A DNA stretch of 44,110 nt from Effusibacillus pohliae DSM 22757 (GCF_000376225.1 NZ_AQXL01000111.1:1-44110); one strand, 5' to 3'; positions 15,694 through 23,623 are shown, counted from the first letter of the stretch. Notes: a model not told the origin generated them from the sequence alone. Made by a program: numbers and translations.

Positions 15694-16932
15694 TTGCGAC
15701 AGCGATTGTTTTCGGACCGTTACCGGTTGGAACAACGTCTGGAGACGGCGGAGGGATGGCAGTTGTATCGGGCGGTTGACGTTTGCTTCCCCCGCAATGT
15801 TCGGGTCACCGTCTTGTCCCGTCGCGCCCCCTCCGCGATCGAGTTAATCCGCACGCGTGTGCGATCTCTTGCCGGCCTTTCTCACCAGCATATCATCAGC
15901 ATCTATGATGTGGAATGGGAAGCGGACGGCTGCCGGCTGGTGTCCGAATACCGCGAATGCCTGACGCTGCAGCAGGCGATCGGACAGGGGCGCAGATTTT
16001 CCCTGGAAGAAGCGGTTGCGATCGCGCTGCAGATCGCCGGGGCGATCGCGCATGCGCATCAGCAGCAGGTGCTGCATGGACAGCTGTCGTGTGACATGAT
16101 TTGGATTTATGACCGCCATGCGAAGGTGGATTTCGTTTGCCCGCCCGCTCTGGAGGAATCCACAACGATCGAGGTGCAGGTAGATCTGGTAGCGCTTGGA
16201 AACGTGCTGCGGCAACTGTTTGCGGCGACATCGCTTGCCGAGAATCCGGACGTTCAGGCCAAAATCGGAGAGCTGCTGGACCGCTTGACTGACAACCGTC
16301 AGCCGTCCTATACGAACGCGGCAGACGTGGCCTACGACTTGAAAATGATTCTGACAAAAGATGTCTGTCCGCTTTGCCCAACCTATTTGCAACAGATCAA
16401 CGAAACTACGCGCGTATGGGAGGGGCGGCAGGAAACCGGCGAGGCGTTTGCGAACGAGCGGTTCTCGTACAAGCGGCGGGAAAGCGGTTGGCCAATTTGG
16501 TCGGGCAGGATCCGCTTCCGTCTGGTACCGTATTTTATCGCTTCGATCGCTGCTGTGCTGGCGGGGATTGCCACATTTTTCCTGGTCTTCGCCAACCCGG
16601 ACAAGGCAACTCCCGCGCAGCGGACCCCGGTGGCGGACAATCGGCCGGTGCATGTGGCGATGGCCGAAACCACGCAAGCCGCCTCGACGATCACGATTTC
16701 GCCGGCGGAACCGATTTCCCGGCTGGAGCAACGGCCGCGGCTAGTGCCCCAACTGGTCGGATTGCAGCAGCAGGAAGCGGAAAAATTGCTGCTTTCCCTC
16801 GGGATGCGCTACGCTTATTACCTGGAACGCTCCGACCAGCCGCCCGGCACGGTGTTTAAGCAGGCGCAAGCACCGAATACGCCGTATCCGCCGGGAGAGC
16901 GGGTCGTATTTTATGTGAGCAGCGGCAAATAG
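15694..16932 (+). CDS. PASTA-domain membrane pseudokinase
   Basis: A protein of 412 residues with the layout of a PknB/PrkC-type Ser/Thr kinase: kinase-like domain about 8-220, one membrane helix about 280-300 and a single C-terminal PASTA domain about 350-412 (VPQLVGLQQQEAEKLLLSLG). Catalytic residues are lost. The VAIK lysine site reads VTV, HRDLKPxN reads HGQLSCDM (128-135) and DFG reads DFV (146-148). It starts at TTG after GAGGAGGGA. A CPLC motif lies near residue 230. It probably senses muropeptides and acts as a scaffold rather than an enzyme. Confidence 0.75.
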   Translation: MRQRLFSDRYRLEQRLETAEGWQLYRAVDVCFPRNVRVTVLSRRAPSAIELIRTRVRSLAGLSHQHIISIYDVEWEADGCRLVSEYRECLTLQQAIGQGRRFSLEEAVAIALQIAGAIAHAHQQQVLHGQLSCDMIWIYDRHAKVDFVCPPALEESTTIEVQVDLVALGNVLRQLFAATSLAENPDVQAKIGELLDRLTDNRQPSYTNAADVAYDLKMILTKDVCPLCPTYLQQINETTRVWEGRQETGEAFANERFSYKRRESGWPIWSGRIRFRLVPYFIASIAAVLAGIATFFLVFANPDKATPAQRTPVADNRPVHVAMAETTQAASTITISPAEPISRLEQRPRLVPQLVGLQQQEAEKLLLSLGMRYAYYLERSDQPPGTVFKQAQAPNTPYPPGERVVFYVSSGK

Positions 16933-17008
16933 TGAGATAGCTTACGGTATGCAAGCGCGATTCCGGGTACAATATGGTGGCAAGTATAAGCACAAGGAGG
17001 CGTTTCCC

Positions 17009-17254
17009 ATGGAGCAAACTGTCAAGGTGAGGATCGAATATTGCACGATGTGAAACTTCCTGCCGAAAGCCGTCAGTGTGACGGAAGAATTGCTCGGGCA
17101 GCACGCGAAGAGAATCGCGGAGTTGAGCCTGATTCCTTCATCGGGTGGCGTGTTTGAAGTGACGGTGGGGGACAAACTGATTTTTTCGAAAAAGCAGTTG
17201 AACCGGTTCCCGGAGGCTGGAGAAATTCCCAAATTGTTCTCGGACAATGCTTGA
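17009..17254 (+). CDS. SelW/Rdx-family selenoprotein with in-frame TGA (Sec15)
   Basis: Read with TGA at 17051-17053 as selenocysteine, the gene gives 81 residues. Strand 1 is VKVRIEY, the redox motif is C12-T-M-U15, then NFLPKAVSVTEEL, GGVFEVTVGDKLIFSKK and FPEAGEIPKLF. That is the thioredoxin-like Rdx (SelW/SelT/SelH) fold from end to end. AAGGAGG lies about 12 bases before ATG 17009. Coding similarity continues in the same frame on both sides of the TGA, which stands exactly where relatives have Sec or Cys. A stem-loop with G first in the loop follows at SECIS-like distance. Function is probably thiol redox. Sec insertion genes are not in the window. Confidence 0.85.
17054..17087 (+). promoter_or_regulatory. 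Putative bacterial SECIS element
   Basis: CCGTCA (17070-17075), loop GTG, TGACGG (17079-17084) form a perfect six-pair stem whose loop begins 22 bases after the TGA. CTTCC (17056-17060) can also pair with GGAAG (17083-17087) as a lower stem, leaving GTCA/TGAC as upper stem. Bacterial SECIS elements have a small apical loop with a G among its first two bases, about 16-37 bases after UGA, and this hairpin meets that rule. Confidence 0.65.
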
Positions 17255-17301
17255 TCAGCATATATGGAGCGGGCCGCGTGTGAACGAGCCGGCCCTGCAA
17301 G

Positions 17302-17334
17302 AAAACCTTCTTCGCCAGGCGAAGAAGGTTTTTT
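17302..17334 (+). terminator. Bidirectional terminator between the selenoprotein and esterase genes
   Basis: AAAACCTTCTTCGC pairs perfectly with GCGAAGAAGGTTTT around the loop CAG. A T run follows, and an A run precedes, so it can serve both convergent genes. Confidence 0.9.
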
Positions 17335-18186
17335 CTATATGACGTCTTGCAGCATGCGCTGGGCGATCGCCTGGTAGCCTTGCGCGTTCGGGTGGAACTG
17401 GTCGACGCTCAGCAGTTTGGAACTGTTCCATGCGAACAGGTCTTGCGTCGGAACCAGCACAGCGTACGGGTACTTTGCAAGCACCTGCGAGGTTTGCAGG
17501 TTCCATTCGTCCAGGATCTGGAGGGCCGTTTGCTGGGACTGGCCGGTCAGCGGGAACGGATTGTACAGTCCGACGAACAAGACGGGTGCCTTCCCGTTAA
17601 GTGACCGAATCTCTTTTAAAATCCGGTCAAGTGCTTGCAGATACTGCTCTCTCGTCTGTTTGGCCAGCTGCGGATCCGGCGCGGTAACCGGTCCGGCACC
17701 CCGCACCAGGTCATTGCCGCCGATCGACAGGGTGATCAGGTGGGCAGCCTGGATTTCCTTTCGCACATCGGGCGATTGGATGTATTGCAACAGCTCGGGC
17801 GCCTTCATCCCGTTGACGCCCAAATTGGTGGTCAGCACTTTGTTTGTTGTCAGCTTCTGGAGTTCCGTTGTCAGGTATCCCACATACCCCTGACCGGTCT
17901 CGTCTCCGGTGCCGCGGGTCAGTGAATCTCCCAAAGCGACAACCCGGTAGTTGCCGTTGACCCGCGTCGGCGAAGCGGCAGGAACAGCGTCGGAGGCAGC
18001 GGGTGTATCACTGCCGGAACCTGCGTTCGGTTTTGCCTGGCTGGCCGGGTGCTTGTCCGCCGCGGCTTGCGGCGGCGGGCTGGCCTGCGAATCGCGAAAT
18101 GCGAGAATCGCTCCGGCGCTGAGGAGCGAGAGACTGACGATCGACGTGGTTGCAATTGTATACCAGATGGTTTTTCCGCTTTGCAC
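17335..18186 (-). CDS. Exported SGNH/GDSL esterase
   Basis: A protein of 283 residues, with a membrane anchor or signal segment at about 8-30 and a Pro/Ala-rich linker to about 75. The SGNH hydrolase domain follows. All four blocks are present: GDSLTRG (nucleophile Ser), LGVNGM, SIGGNDL and DQFHPNAQGY (Asp-His). It acts outside the membrane on an ester, lipid or cell-wall acyl group, as Bacillus YpmR-type lipases do. It starts at GTG 18186, seven bases after AAGGAGGT. It diverges from the ABC exporter genes with only 53 bases between. Confidence 0.85.
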   Translation of the reverse strand: MQSGKTIWYTIATTSIVSLSLLSAGAILAFRDSQASPPPQAAADKHPASQAKPNAGSGSDTPAASDAVPAASPTRVNGNYRVVALGDSLTRGTGDETGQGYVGYLTTELQKLTTNKVLTTNLGVNGMKAPELLQYIQSPDVRKEIQAAHLITLSIGGNDLVRGAGPVTAPDPQLAKQTREQYLQALDRILKEIRSLNGKAPVLFVGLYNPFPLTGQSQQTALQILDEWNLQTSQVLAKYPYAVLVPTQDLFAWNSSKLLSVDQFHPNAQGYQAIAQRMLQDVI

Positions 18187-18239
18187 GTTTAAACCTCCTT
18201 CGTTATGATTATAACAAGAAATGGTCGGGAGGCCTAATG

Positions 18240-19166
18240 ATGGCAGAGACAGACGTGATCTTATCGGTGCGCGGACTGCAAAAAACGATCGGCCGCAAAA
18301 AGTTGATACACAATATCTCGTTCGACGTGTACCAGGGGGAGGTGTTCGGATTTCTGGGACCGAACGGCGCCGGCAAGACCACAACGATCCGCATGCTGGT
18401 CGGTCTTATGAAGCCGACGGCCGGGACAATTCGGATCTGCGGACATGACCTGCAGCGGCAATTTGTGGAAGCGATGCGATACGTCGGCTGCATTGTCGAG
18501 AATCCGGAACTGTACAAGTTCCTGACCGGCCGCGAAAATCTGGAACAGTTTGCACGGATGCTGGACGGCGTGACGGAACAACGGATCGAGCAGGTGGTCC
18601 GGTTGGTTGGACTCGAAAACAGGATTGACGATAAAGTGAAAACCTATTCGTTGGGGATGCGGCAGCGCCTCGGAATTGCGCAAGCGCTGCTGGCGGAACC
18701 GAAGCTGCTGATTCTGGACGAGCCGACCAACGGGTTGGACCCGATCGGCATTCGGGAGCTGCGGGAGTTTGTCAGGCGGCTGGCGGAACAGGAGGGGGTC
18801 AGTGTGTTTATTTCCAGCCACCTGCTGAGCGAAATTGAAATGATGTGCGACCGCGTTGCGATTTTGCACCAGGGGAAATGTTTGTACACCGGTCCGGTGA
18901 AAGATCTGGTGCAGCGGGAAAACGGCGATACTCGCTGGAGAGTAAGCCCGTTGCAAGAGGCGTTTGAGATGATCGCGGCACAGCCGTATGTCCAACAGGC
19001 AAAAATCGAAGCGGACGCGATCCGCTGCCAGATTGCCCCGGAACGAATCCCCGAGTTGAACGGGTTGCTGGTTGCGAAAGGAATCCACGTGTATGCCATT
19101 CAGCAGGTGTCTCCATCACTGGAGGATCTGTTTGTGGAAATGACGGGGAGGGACAGAATTGCGTAA
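18240..19166 (+). CDS. ABC exporter ATP-binding protein
   Basis: A protein of 308 residues with Walker A GPNGAGKTTT, signature YSLGMRQRLGIAQALL, Walker B LLILDEPTNGLDP and the H-loop SSHLL. The C-terminal extension is typical of bacitracin- and antibiotic-type ABC-2 exporters. ATG 18240 follows GGGAGG by seven bases; ATG 18237 is in frame but too close. It overlaps the permease gene by eight bases. The substrate is unknown. Confidence 0.9.
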   Translation: MAETDVILSVRGLQKTIGRKKLIHNISFDVYQGEVFGFLGPNGAGKTTTIRMLVGLMKPTAGTIRICGHDLQRQFVEAMRYVGCIVENPELYKFLTGRENLEQFARMLDGVTEQRIEQVVRLVGLENRIDDKVKTYSLGMRQRLGIAQALLAEPKLLILDEPTNGLDPIGIRELREFVRRLAEQEGVSVFISSHLLSEIEMMCDRVAILHQGKCLYTGPVKDLVQRENGDTRWRVSPLQEAFEMIAAQPYVQQAKIEADAIRCQIAPERIPELNGLLVAKGIHVYAIQQVSPSLEDLFVEMTGRDRIA

Positions 19167-20151
19167 GTTCGTCGGATTGGTGGAAAACGAGACGATTAAA
19201 CTGCTCAAGCGAAAACGGTTCCTCGTTGTGGTCCTGATCCTGGTCGGGCTGGTCACCCTGTTGGCCTACGCCCAGCAATGGACGCAGCAACGGATGTTGC
19301 AGCGGGTTGGAACGCTCGAATGGAAGCCGGTTGTCCAGCAGCAGATTGCCGATTACGAAAGCCGCATGCGCAACGCTTTTCTGTCGGAAGACCGCAAGCA
19401 ATTGTATCAGCTGCGTATCGAGCAGGCTCGCTATTACCTGGCGCACGACATCAATCCTGCCGCACCGGGAACGGCCACTTTTGTCAGAACGTTCATGGAT
19501 GCCAGCGTGTCGCTGTTGCTGCCTTTGCTTGTGGTGACGCTGGCGGCCGATCTGGTGTCCTCGGAGTGGGGAGACGGGACAATCAAGCTGCTGTTGACCA
19601 GGCCTGTCCCACGCTGGAAGATTCTGGCCGCCAAATATGCGGCGCTCATCTTGTTCGTGTCACTGACCGTGATGGCGGCCTTTCTGTCGGCAACGGTCGT
19701 CGGGGGATTGTTCTTCGGGTGGATGGGCTGGACGATGCCGGTTGCCACAGGGTTTTCCATCGTGGGCGGGACGCTGGATACATCGGGCGCTCACACCATC
19801 CCGCAATGGCAATATATTTTGCGTTCGTATGGCCTGGGCTGGGTCGTCTGCATGGCGGTGGCCACCATCACCTTCACCGTGTCGGTCATTGTACGGCAGA
19901 CAGCAGCTGCGATGGGGCTGATGCTGGCCGCGCTGATCGGCGGCAATCTGTTGCTCGATCTGGCCAGCTCATGGACGGGAGCGAAATATCTGTTCATGGT
20001 CAATCTGCGAATCACCGGGTATCTGTCAGGCATCGTTCCACCGATTGAGGGGATGTCGCTGCCGTTCTCGCTGGCGGTATTGCTCGCCTGGGGAGCCGCT
20101 GCGCTGGCGCTGGGATTTGCGGTGTTCACGAAACGGGATGTGCTGGCGTGA
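19159..20151 (+). CDS. ABC-2 type exporter permease
   Basis: A protein of 330 residues with a first membrane helix at about 20-40, a long outer loop rich in charged residues (about 45-115) and five further helices. SSEWGDGTIKLLLTRPVPRWKILAAKY is the conserved coupling region. It starts with TTG after GGGGAGGGA, inside the end of the ATPase gene, so the two are translationally coupled and form one exporter. Confidence 0.88.
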   Translation: MRKFVGLVENETIKLLKRKRFLVVVLILVGLVTLLAYAQQWTQQRMLQRVGTLEWKPVVQQQIADYESRMRNAFLSEDRKQLYQLRIEQARYYLAHDINPAAPGTATFVRTFMDASVSLLLPLLVVTLAADLVSSEWGDGTIKLLLTRPVPRWKILAAKYAALILFVSLTVMAAFLSATVVGGLFFGWMGWTMPVATGFSIVGGTLDTSGAHTIPQWQYILRSYGLGWVVCMAVATITFTVSVIVRQTAAAMGLMLAALIGGNLLLDLASSWTGAKYLFMVNLRITGYLSGIVPPIEGMSLPFSLAVLLAWGAAALALGFAVFTKRDVLA

Positions 20152-20152
20152 A

Positions 20153-20179
20153 AAGGCAGACCGGCTTACGGCCTGCCTT
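20153..20179 (+). terminator. Hairpin after the ABC exporter operon
   Basis: AAGGCAG pairs with CTGCCTT, with an inner CCG/CGG. The T tail is weak (CGTTGTTGG), so termination may be partial. Confidence 0.55.
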
Positions 20180-20256
20180 CGTTGTTGGTGCTGCTTGAAG
20201 CCGCTCGGGTTGCCAGCCTGCAGCCCCCCGCGGTTACTGGTTCAGCGGCTAACCGC

Positions 20257-21207
20257 CTACGATTCCAGTACCTCGTCGATCGCCTGCAGCAGATCGGGCG
20301 TCAGTTTCACGCCGGACGCTTTCACGTTCTGTTCGATTTGTGCCGGCCGGGACGCGCCGATGATCGCCGAGGAGACACCCGGCTGGCGGAGGATCCAGGC
20401 GAGCGCCAGGTTTGCCAGCGGCATGCCGGCTTCCGCCGCGATTTTTTCCAGTTGGGCTGCTTTTTGCAGGTTATTCTCGGTCAAATAGCGCTCGATAAAC
20501 ATTTTTTGTTCCGGGTTGGCGGCCCGCGAGCCTTGCGGAACCGGTTGGCCCGGCTTGTATTTCCCGGTCAGCAATCCTTGCGCCAGCGGAGAAAATACGA
20601 TCTGGCCGACCCCTTCCCGTTCACACAACGGCAATACCGATTCCTCGATATACCGGTTGAACATGTTATACACAGGCTGGTTGGAGATGATCCGGTCATA
20701 CCCGTTTTTGTCGGCCAGGTGCAGGGCATCATTGATTTGTACGGCCGTCCACTCGGACACGCCGACATACAGCACTTTGCCTTGTGTGACCAGGTCGTCC
20801 AAGGCCTGTAATGTCTCATCGAGCGGCGTTTCCGGGTCAAACCGGTGGCATTGGTACAGATCGATATAATCAACGCCCAGTCGCTTTAACGAAGCATTGC
20901 ACTGTTCGATGATATGTTTGCGGGACAGTCCCCGGTCGTTTGGGCCGTCGCCCATCGGAAAAAACACTTTGGTCGCCAGCACGTACGACTCGCGCGGGTA
21001 TTTGCGGAGCGCTTCGCCGACTACTTTCTCCGATTCGCCGCGGGCATACACGTTGGCCGTGTCAAAAAAGTTGATTCCCAGCTCGTATGCTTTGTCAATA
21101 CACCGGATCGCCGTTTCTTTTTCGACAGAACTGCCGTATGTAAGCCAACTCCCCAGCGAGATTTCGGACACCCGCAAGCCGCTTTTGCCCAATTTTCGAT
21201 AGTTCAT
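20257..21207 (-). CDS. Aldo/keto reductase
   Basis: An NADPH-dependent oxidoreductase with a TIM barrel, cytosolic, 316 residues. The tetrad is visible: Asp in FFDTANVYARGESE, with the following Tyr, Lys in VLATKVFFP, and His in LYQCHRFDPETPLDE. The C-terminal GASRPAQIEQNVKA binds the cofactor phosphate. It resembles the potassium-channel beta-subunit/YghZ-like subgroup. The start at 21207 follows GAAGGGGG. It lies on its own beside the methyltransferase gene. The substrate is not known. Confidence 0.9.
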   Translation of the reverse strand: MNYRKLGKSGLRVSEISLGSWLTYGSSVEKETAIRCIDKAYELGINFFDTANVYARGESEKVVGEALRKYPRESYVLATKVFFPMGDGPNDRGLSRKHIIEQCNASLKRLGVDYIDLYQCHRFDPETPLDETLQALDDLVTQGKVLYVGVSEWTAVQINDALHLADKNGYDRIISNQPVYNMFNRYIEESVLPLCEREGVGQIVFSPLAQGLLTGKYKPGQPVPQGSRAANPEQKMFIERYLTENNLQKAAQLEKIAAEAGMPLANLALAWILRQPGVSSAIIGASRPAQIEQNVKASGVKLTPDLLQAIDEVLES

Positions 21208-21301
21208 GACGAATCCCCCTTCGCAAAAGATAGCTACCAAGTTTATCCTATTCGTGTTTGCCCGACCAATTCCTGCTCCTGTGGCAATATTCAAGGCGAG
21301 A

Positions 21302-22666
21302 TTACGGGATCCGCAAGCCTTTCGGATAATGATTTTTCAGCGTGCCCTGCACGACTTTGCCCCAGCCCAGCGGAAACCGCAGCACACATACGAGCGTCCA
21401 TCCCGGTTCCCGTTCCATCAGCAATGTTTCGCCGCGCAGGTAACGGTGAATGTTTGGATCGTCAGGGTGAAAGGATACGGAGCGGACAACATCCGCTTGC
21501 TGCAGCGTCATTGCCAGGGTATGGGACGGTTCAAACCGATTTTTCTTCAGTTCGCCCAGATGCAGCCCCGGCCTGACCCATTTCAGCCCTTTCAGATCCG
21601 GCAGGGGATCGGGGAGCCGATACAGATGCCCGCCTTGCAGCAAATAGTGCTCCGCAGGCCAAGCGGTCGACAGATTGTCCCGCACAAATGATTGAAAAAG
21701 CGCGACGGCCTCGGCGGGAGCTTTTGCCTGAAATGGCTTCCATCGCGGTTCCGGGCCGTCCGTTTTCTCCAGCAGAGCGGCAAAATGGCCTTCCCCGCGC
21801 AGCCGGTGGGGCCACAACCGGACGGCATGCTGCAGCTCGCTGCGGCCTTGTCCCCATTCCGGGCGGGCCGGCGAAAACAGGGCGGCGTTCGGGAACGGAC
21901 GGATGACGAATTCCGGATGCCGGGCCAGAAAGCCATCCAATACGGCTTCGTTTTCTTCCGGTGCAAAGGTGCAGGTGGAATAGACCAGTTTGCCGCCGGG
22001 ACGCAGCATTTTTGCCGCTTCTTCCAGGATGTCGAGCTGCCGAACCGCGCAATGGGCGGCGCTCTCCGGCGACCATTCTTCACATGCGGCCTGATCTTTG
22101 CGGAACATGCCTTCGCCGGAGCAGGGGGCGTCGACCAGAATCCGGTCAAACCAACCGGGAAAAGCGGCGGCCAGCCGGGCGGGCGTTTCATTCAACACGA
22201 CGGCGTTACGGACTCCCAGCCGCTCGATGTTTTCCGCCAGGATCTTGGCGCGGCTGGCGGTGAACTCATTGGCCACCAGGATTCCCCGCCCCTCCATATA
22301 GGCGGCCAGATGGGTGGCTTTGCCGCCGGGCGCGGCGCACAAATCGAGCACCCGTTCACCCGGTTGGGGAGCCAGCGCGGGCGCGATTGACATGGCGCTC
22401 GGTTCCTGGATATAGTACAAGCCGGCCGTATGAAACACATGTTTGCCGGGAGATTCCCCGTCCTGATAGTAAAAACCCTGGGGGGCCCACGCAACCTGTT
22501 CCAGCCGGAAAGGGGAGATCGCGAGGAACTCCGCAACCGGGATTTTCAGCGTGTTGACGCGCAGCCCCGTTGTTTTCGGCTCTGTGTAACTATTGAAAAA
22601 AAGGGCGGCTTCGTCTCCCAGCAACTTGCTCATCCGGCTGATGAAAACTTGCGGTAAGCCTTTCAT
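21302..22666 (-). CDS. RsmF-like rRNA (cytosine-C5) methyltransferase
   Basis: Transfers methyl from S-adenosylmethionine to a cytosine C5 of rRNA (RsmB/NOP/Sun family), 454 residues. The SAM motif DLCAAPGGKATHLA, VDAPCSGEGMFRKD with one catalytic Cys, and YSTCTFAPEENEAVLD with the other are all present. A C-terminal region of about 150 residues looks like the PUA-like RNA-binding part of RsmF/YebU relatives. GGAGG precedes ATG 22666. The exact target base cannot be fixed from the sequence alone. Confidence 0.88.
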   Translation of the reverse strand: MKGLPQVFISRMSKLLGDEAALFFNSYTEPKTTGLRVNTLKIPVAEFLAISPFRLEQVAWAPQGFYYQDGESPGKHVFHTAGLYYIQEPSAMSIAPALAPQPGERVLDLCAAPGGKATHLAAYMEGRGILVANEFTASRAKILAENIERLGVRNAVVLNETPARLAAAFPGWFDRILVDAPCSGEGMFRKDQAACEEWSPESAAHCAVRQLDILEEAAKMLRPGGKLVYSTCTFAPEENEAVLDGFLARHPEFVIRPFPNAALFSPARPEWGQGRSELQHAVRLWPHRLRGEGHFAALLEKTDGPEPRWKPFQAKAPAEAVALFQSFVRDNLSTAWPAEHYLLQGGHLYRLPDPLPDLKGLKWVRPGLHLGELKKNRFEPSHTLAMTLQQADVVRSVSFHPDDPNIHRYLRGETLLMEREPGWTLVCVLRFPLGWGKVVQGTLKNHYPKGLRIP

Positions 22667-22761
22667 AATCGTGCCTCCAACGGTATGCTAGAAATTACTA
22701 TACCACAACAGTGAAGGCCGCATGATGCAAGGCGCTGCCGAAATCTGGAGGTGCAGGCGGA

Positions 22762-23142
22762 TTGTTGATCGGTGTCGACATGGTGGAAATCGGACGGATT
22801 GAACGACTTGCGGAAAACCCCGCATTTTTGCAACGGGTCTATACAGCAAACGAACTGCAGCTTGTCCAAGGAGCGTCAAAACAGAGAAAATTGGAAGTTC
22901 TCGCAGGGCGGTTTGCAATCAAGGAAGCTGTCGCCAAAGCGTTTGGCACCGGCATTTCCGGCGGACTGACATTTCACGATATTGAAACGATGCGCGGACC
23001 GAACGGAGAACCGGTTGTCAGCCTGCATGGCAAAGCGCGGCAACTGGCGGAGGCTGCAGGCGTGGTGCACGTTAAAGCGAGCCTGTCGCACGCGGCCGGC
23101 CTGGCGATCGCTTTCGTGCTGCTCGAACAAAATGCCGGTTGA
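22762..23142 (+). CDS. acpS: Holo-[acyl-carrier-protein] synthase
   Basis: Transfers 4'-phosphopantetheine from CoA to apo-ACP, needed for fatty acid synthesis. The 126 residues show LIGVDMVEIGRIERL with the metal-binding Asp, RFAIKEAVAKAFGTGI with the Glu, and VKASLSHAAGLAIAFV. It starts with TTG, about eight bases after GGAGGTG. Its 3' part is overlapped on the other strand by the extended sda frame. The length is normal for AcpS. Confidence 0.92.
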   Translation: MLIGVDMVEIGRIERLAENPAFLQRVYTANELQLVQGASKQRKLEVLAGRFAIKEAVAKAFGTGISGGLTFHDIETMRGPNGEPVVSLHGKARQLAEAAGVVHVKASLSHAAGLAIAFVLLEQNAG

Positions 23143-23313
23143 ATCGAGTTGGCTGATCGGCTGCAATTCAAGCCGAATGCGATTCGAGTTTTCTTTTCGC
23201 AGACCCCGCACTTGAATTTCTTTTCGCAGCAGTTCGATAAACTGCTCGTCCAGTTTCAGTTCCACCGCATGTTTGTATGCTTCCAACAATACTTCGTCGC
23301 TGAGCAAACGCAT
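22876..23313 (-). CDS. sda: Sda-like sporulation checkpoint protein with unusual C-terminal extension
   Basis: The first 40 residues, MRLLSDEVLLEAYKHAVELK then LDEQFIELLRKEIQVRGL, match Sda. Sda is a helical hairpin of about 46-52 residues that binds KinA and blocks phosphorelay autophosphorylation when replication or DNA is disturbed. GAGGTG lies six bases before ATG 23313. No stop follows where expected. The frame runs on for about 100 residues antisense to acpS, with no family features. One base shift in the AAAAGAAAA stretch would give a stop after about 10 more residues, so a frameshift or sequencing error is plausible. The promoter has SOS and DnaA sites. Confidence 0.7.
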   Translation of the reverse strand: MRLLSDEVLLEAYKHAVELKLDEQFIELLRKEIQVRGLRKENSNRIRLELQPISQLDSTGILFEQHESDRQAGRVRQARFNVHHACSLRQLPRFAMQADNRFSVRSAHRFNIVKCQSAGNAGAKRFGDSFLDCKPPCENFQFSLF

Positions 23314-23361
23314 CTCGATCACCTCAGGGCGAAATTTTGGAATTTTTTCGTGTGTGAGACT

Positions 23362-23390
23362 ATCGTATCATTCCCCTATGATCAGAACAA
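23362..23390 (-). promoter_or_regulatory. sda promoter
   Basis: On the minus strand, TTGTTC (23390-23385), a 17-base spacer and TACGAT (23367-23362) point toward sda. The -35 is part of the SOS box at 23385-23396. Confidence 0.6.
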
Positions 23391-23396
23391 GTGTTC
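23385..23396. promoter_or_regulatory. LexA (SOS) box over the sda -35
   Basis: GAACAAGTGTTC matches the Gram-positive LexA/DinR core GAACRNRYGTTY at every position. It covers the -35 hexamer of the sda promoter, where LexA binding would block RNA polymerase. Confidence 0.7.
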
Positions 23397-23399
23397 TAA

Positions 23400-23510
23400 T
23401 TATCCACAAGGTGCTGTTGATAATGTGTGAACAGGTTGTGGAAAAGGTGTGGAAAAACTCTCCCGGCGTATCGGGGCCGGGTGTGAAAAAAGGGGATAAA
23501 GTTATACACA
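23400..23510. promoter_or_regulatory. Cluster of five DnaA boxes upstream of sda
   Basis: TTATCCACA (23400-23408) and TTATACACA (23502-23510) match TTATNCACA perfectly. TGTTGATAA (23415-23423) and two TGTGGAAAA (23437-23445, 23448-23456) are reverse-strand boxes with one mismatch. In B. subtilis, DnaA binds upstream of sda and activates it, so the arrangement fits. The rest of the 310-base gap (23314-23623) shows no gene. Confidence 0.75.
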
Positions 23511-23623
23511 GTTTCTCCGGTCTGTCGTTTTGTGCCGAAAATTTTTTCCATAAGCAAAAGAGGGCATGTTCTATTTTCTTTTACCCAAATCTAATGCATA
23601 ATAAACACATTGAGGGAGGAGAA

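Noticed and set aside
17051-17053. Reading the SelW-like TGA as a simple nonsense mutation
   Set aside because: It falls exactly on the Sec position of the family, is the only stop in the frame, and is followed by a SECIS-like stem. The rest of the gene is intact, so decay is less likely.
23400-23510. DnaA-box cluster as the chromosomal replication origin
   Set aside because: There is no dnaA or dnaN nearby and no AT-rich unwinding region. The cluster sits upstream of sda, a known DnaA target in B. subtilis.
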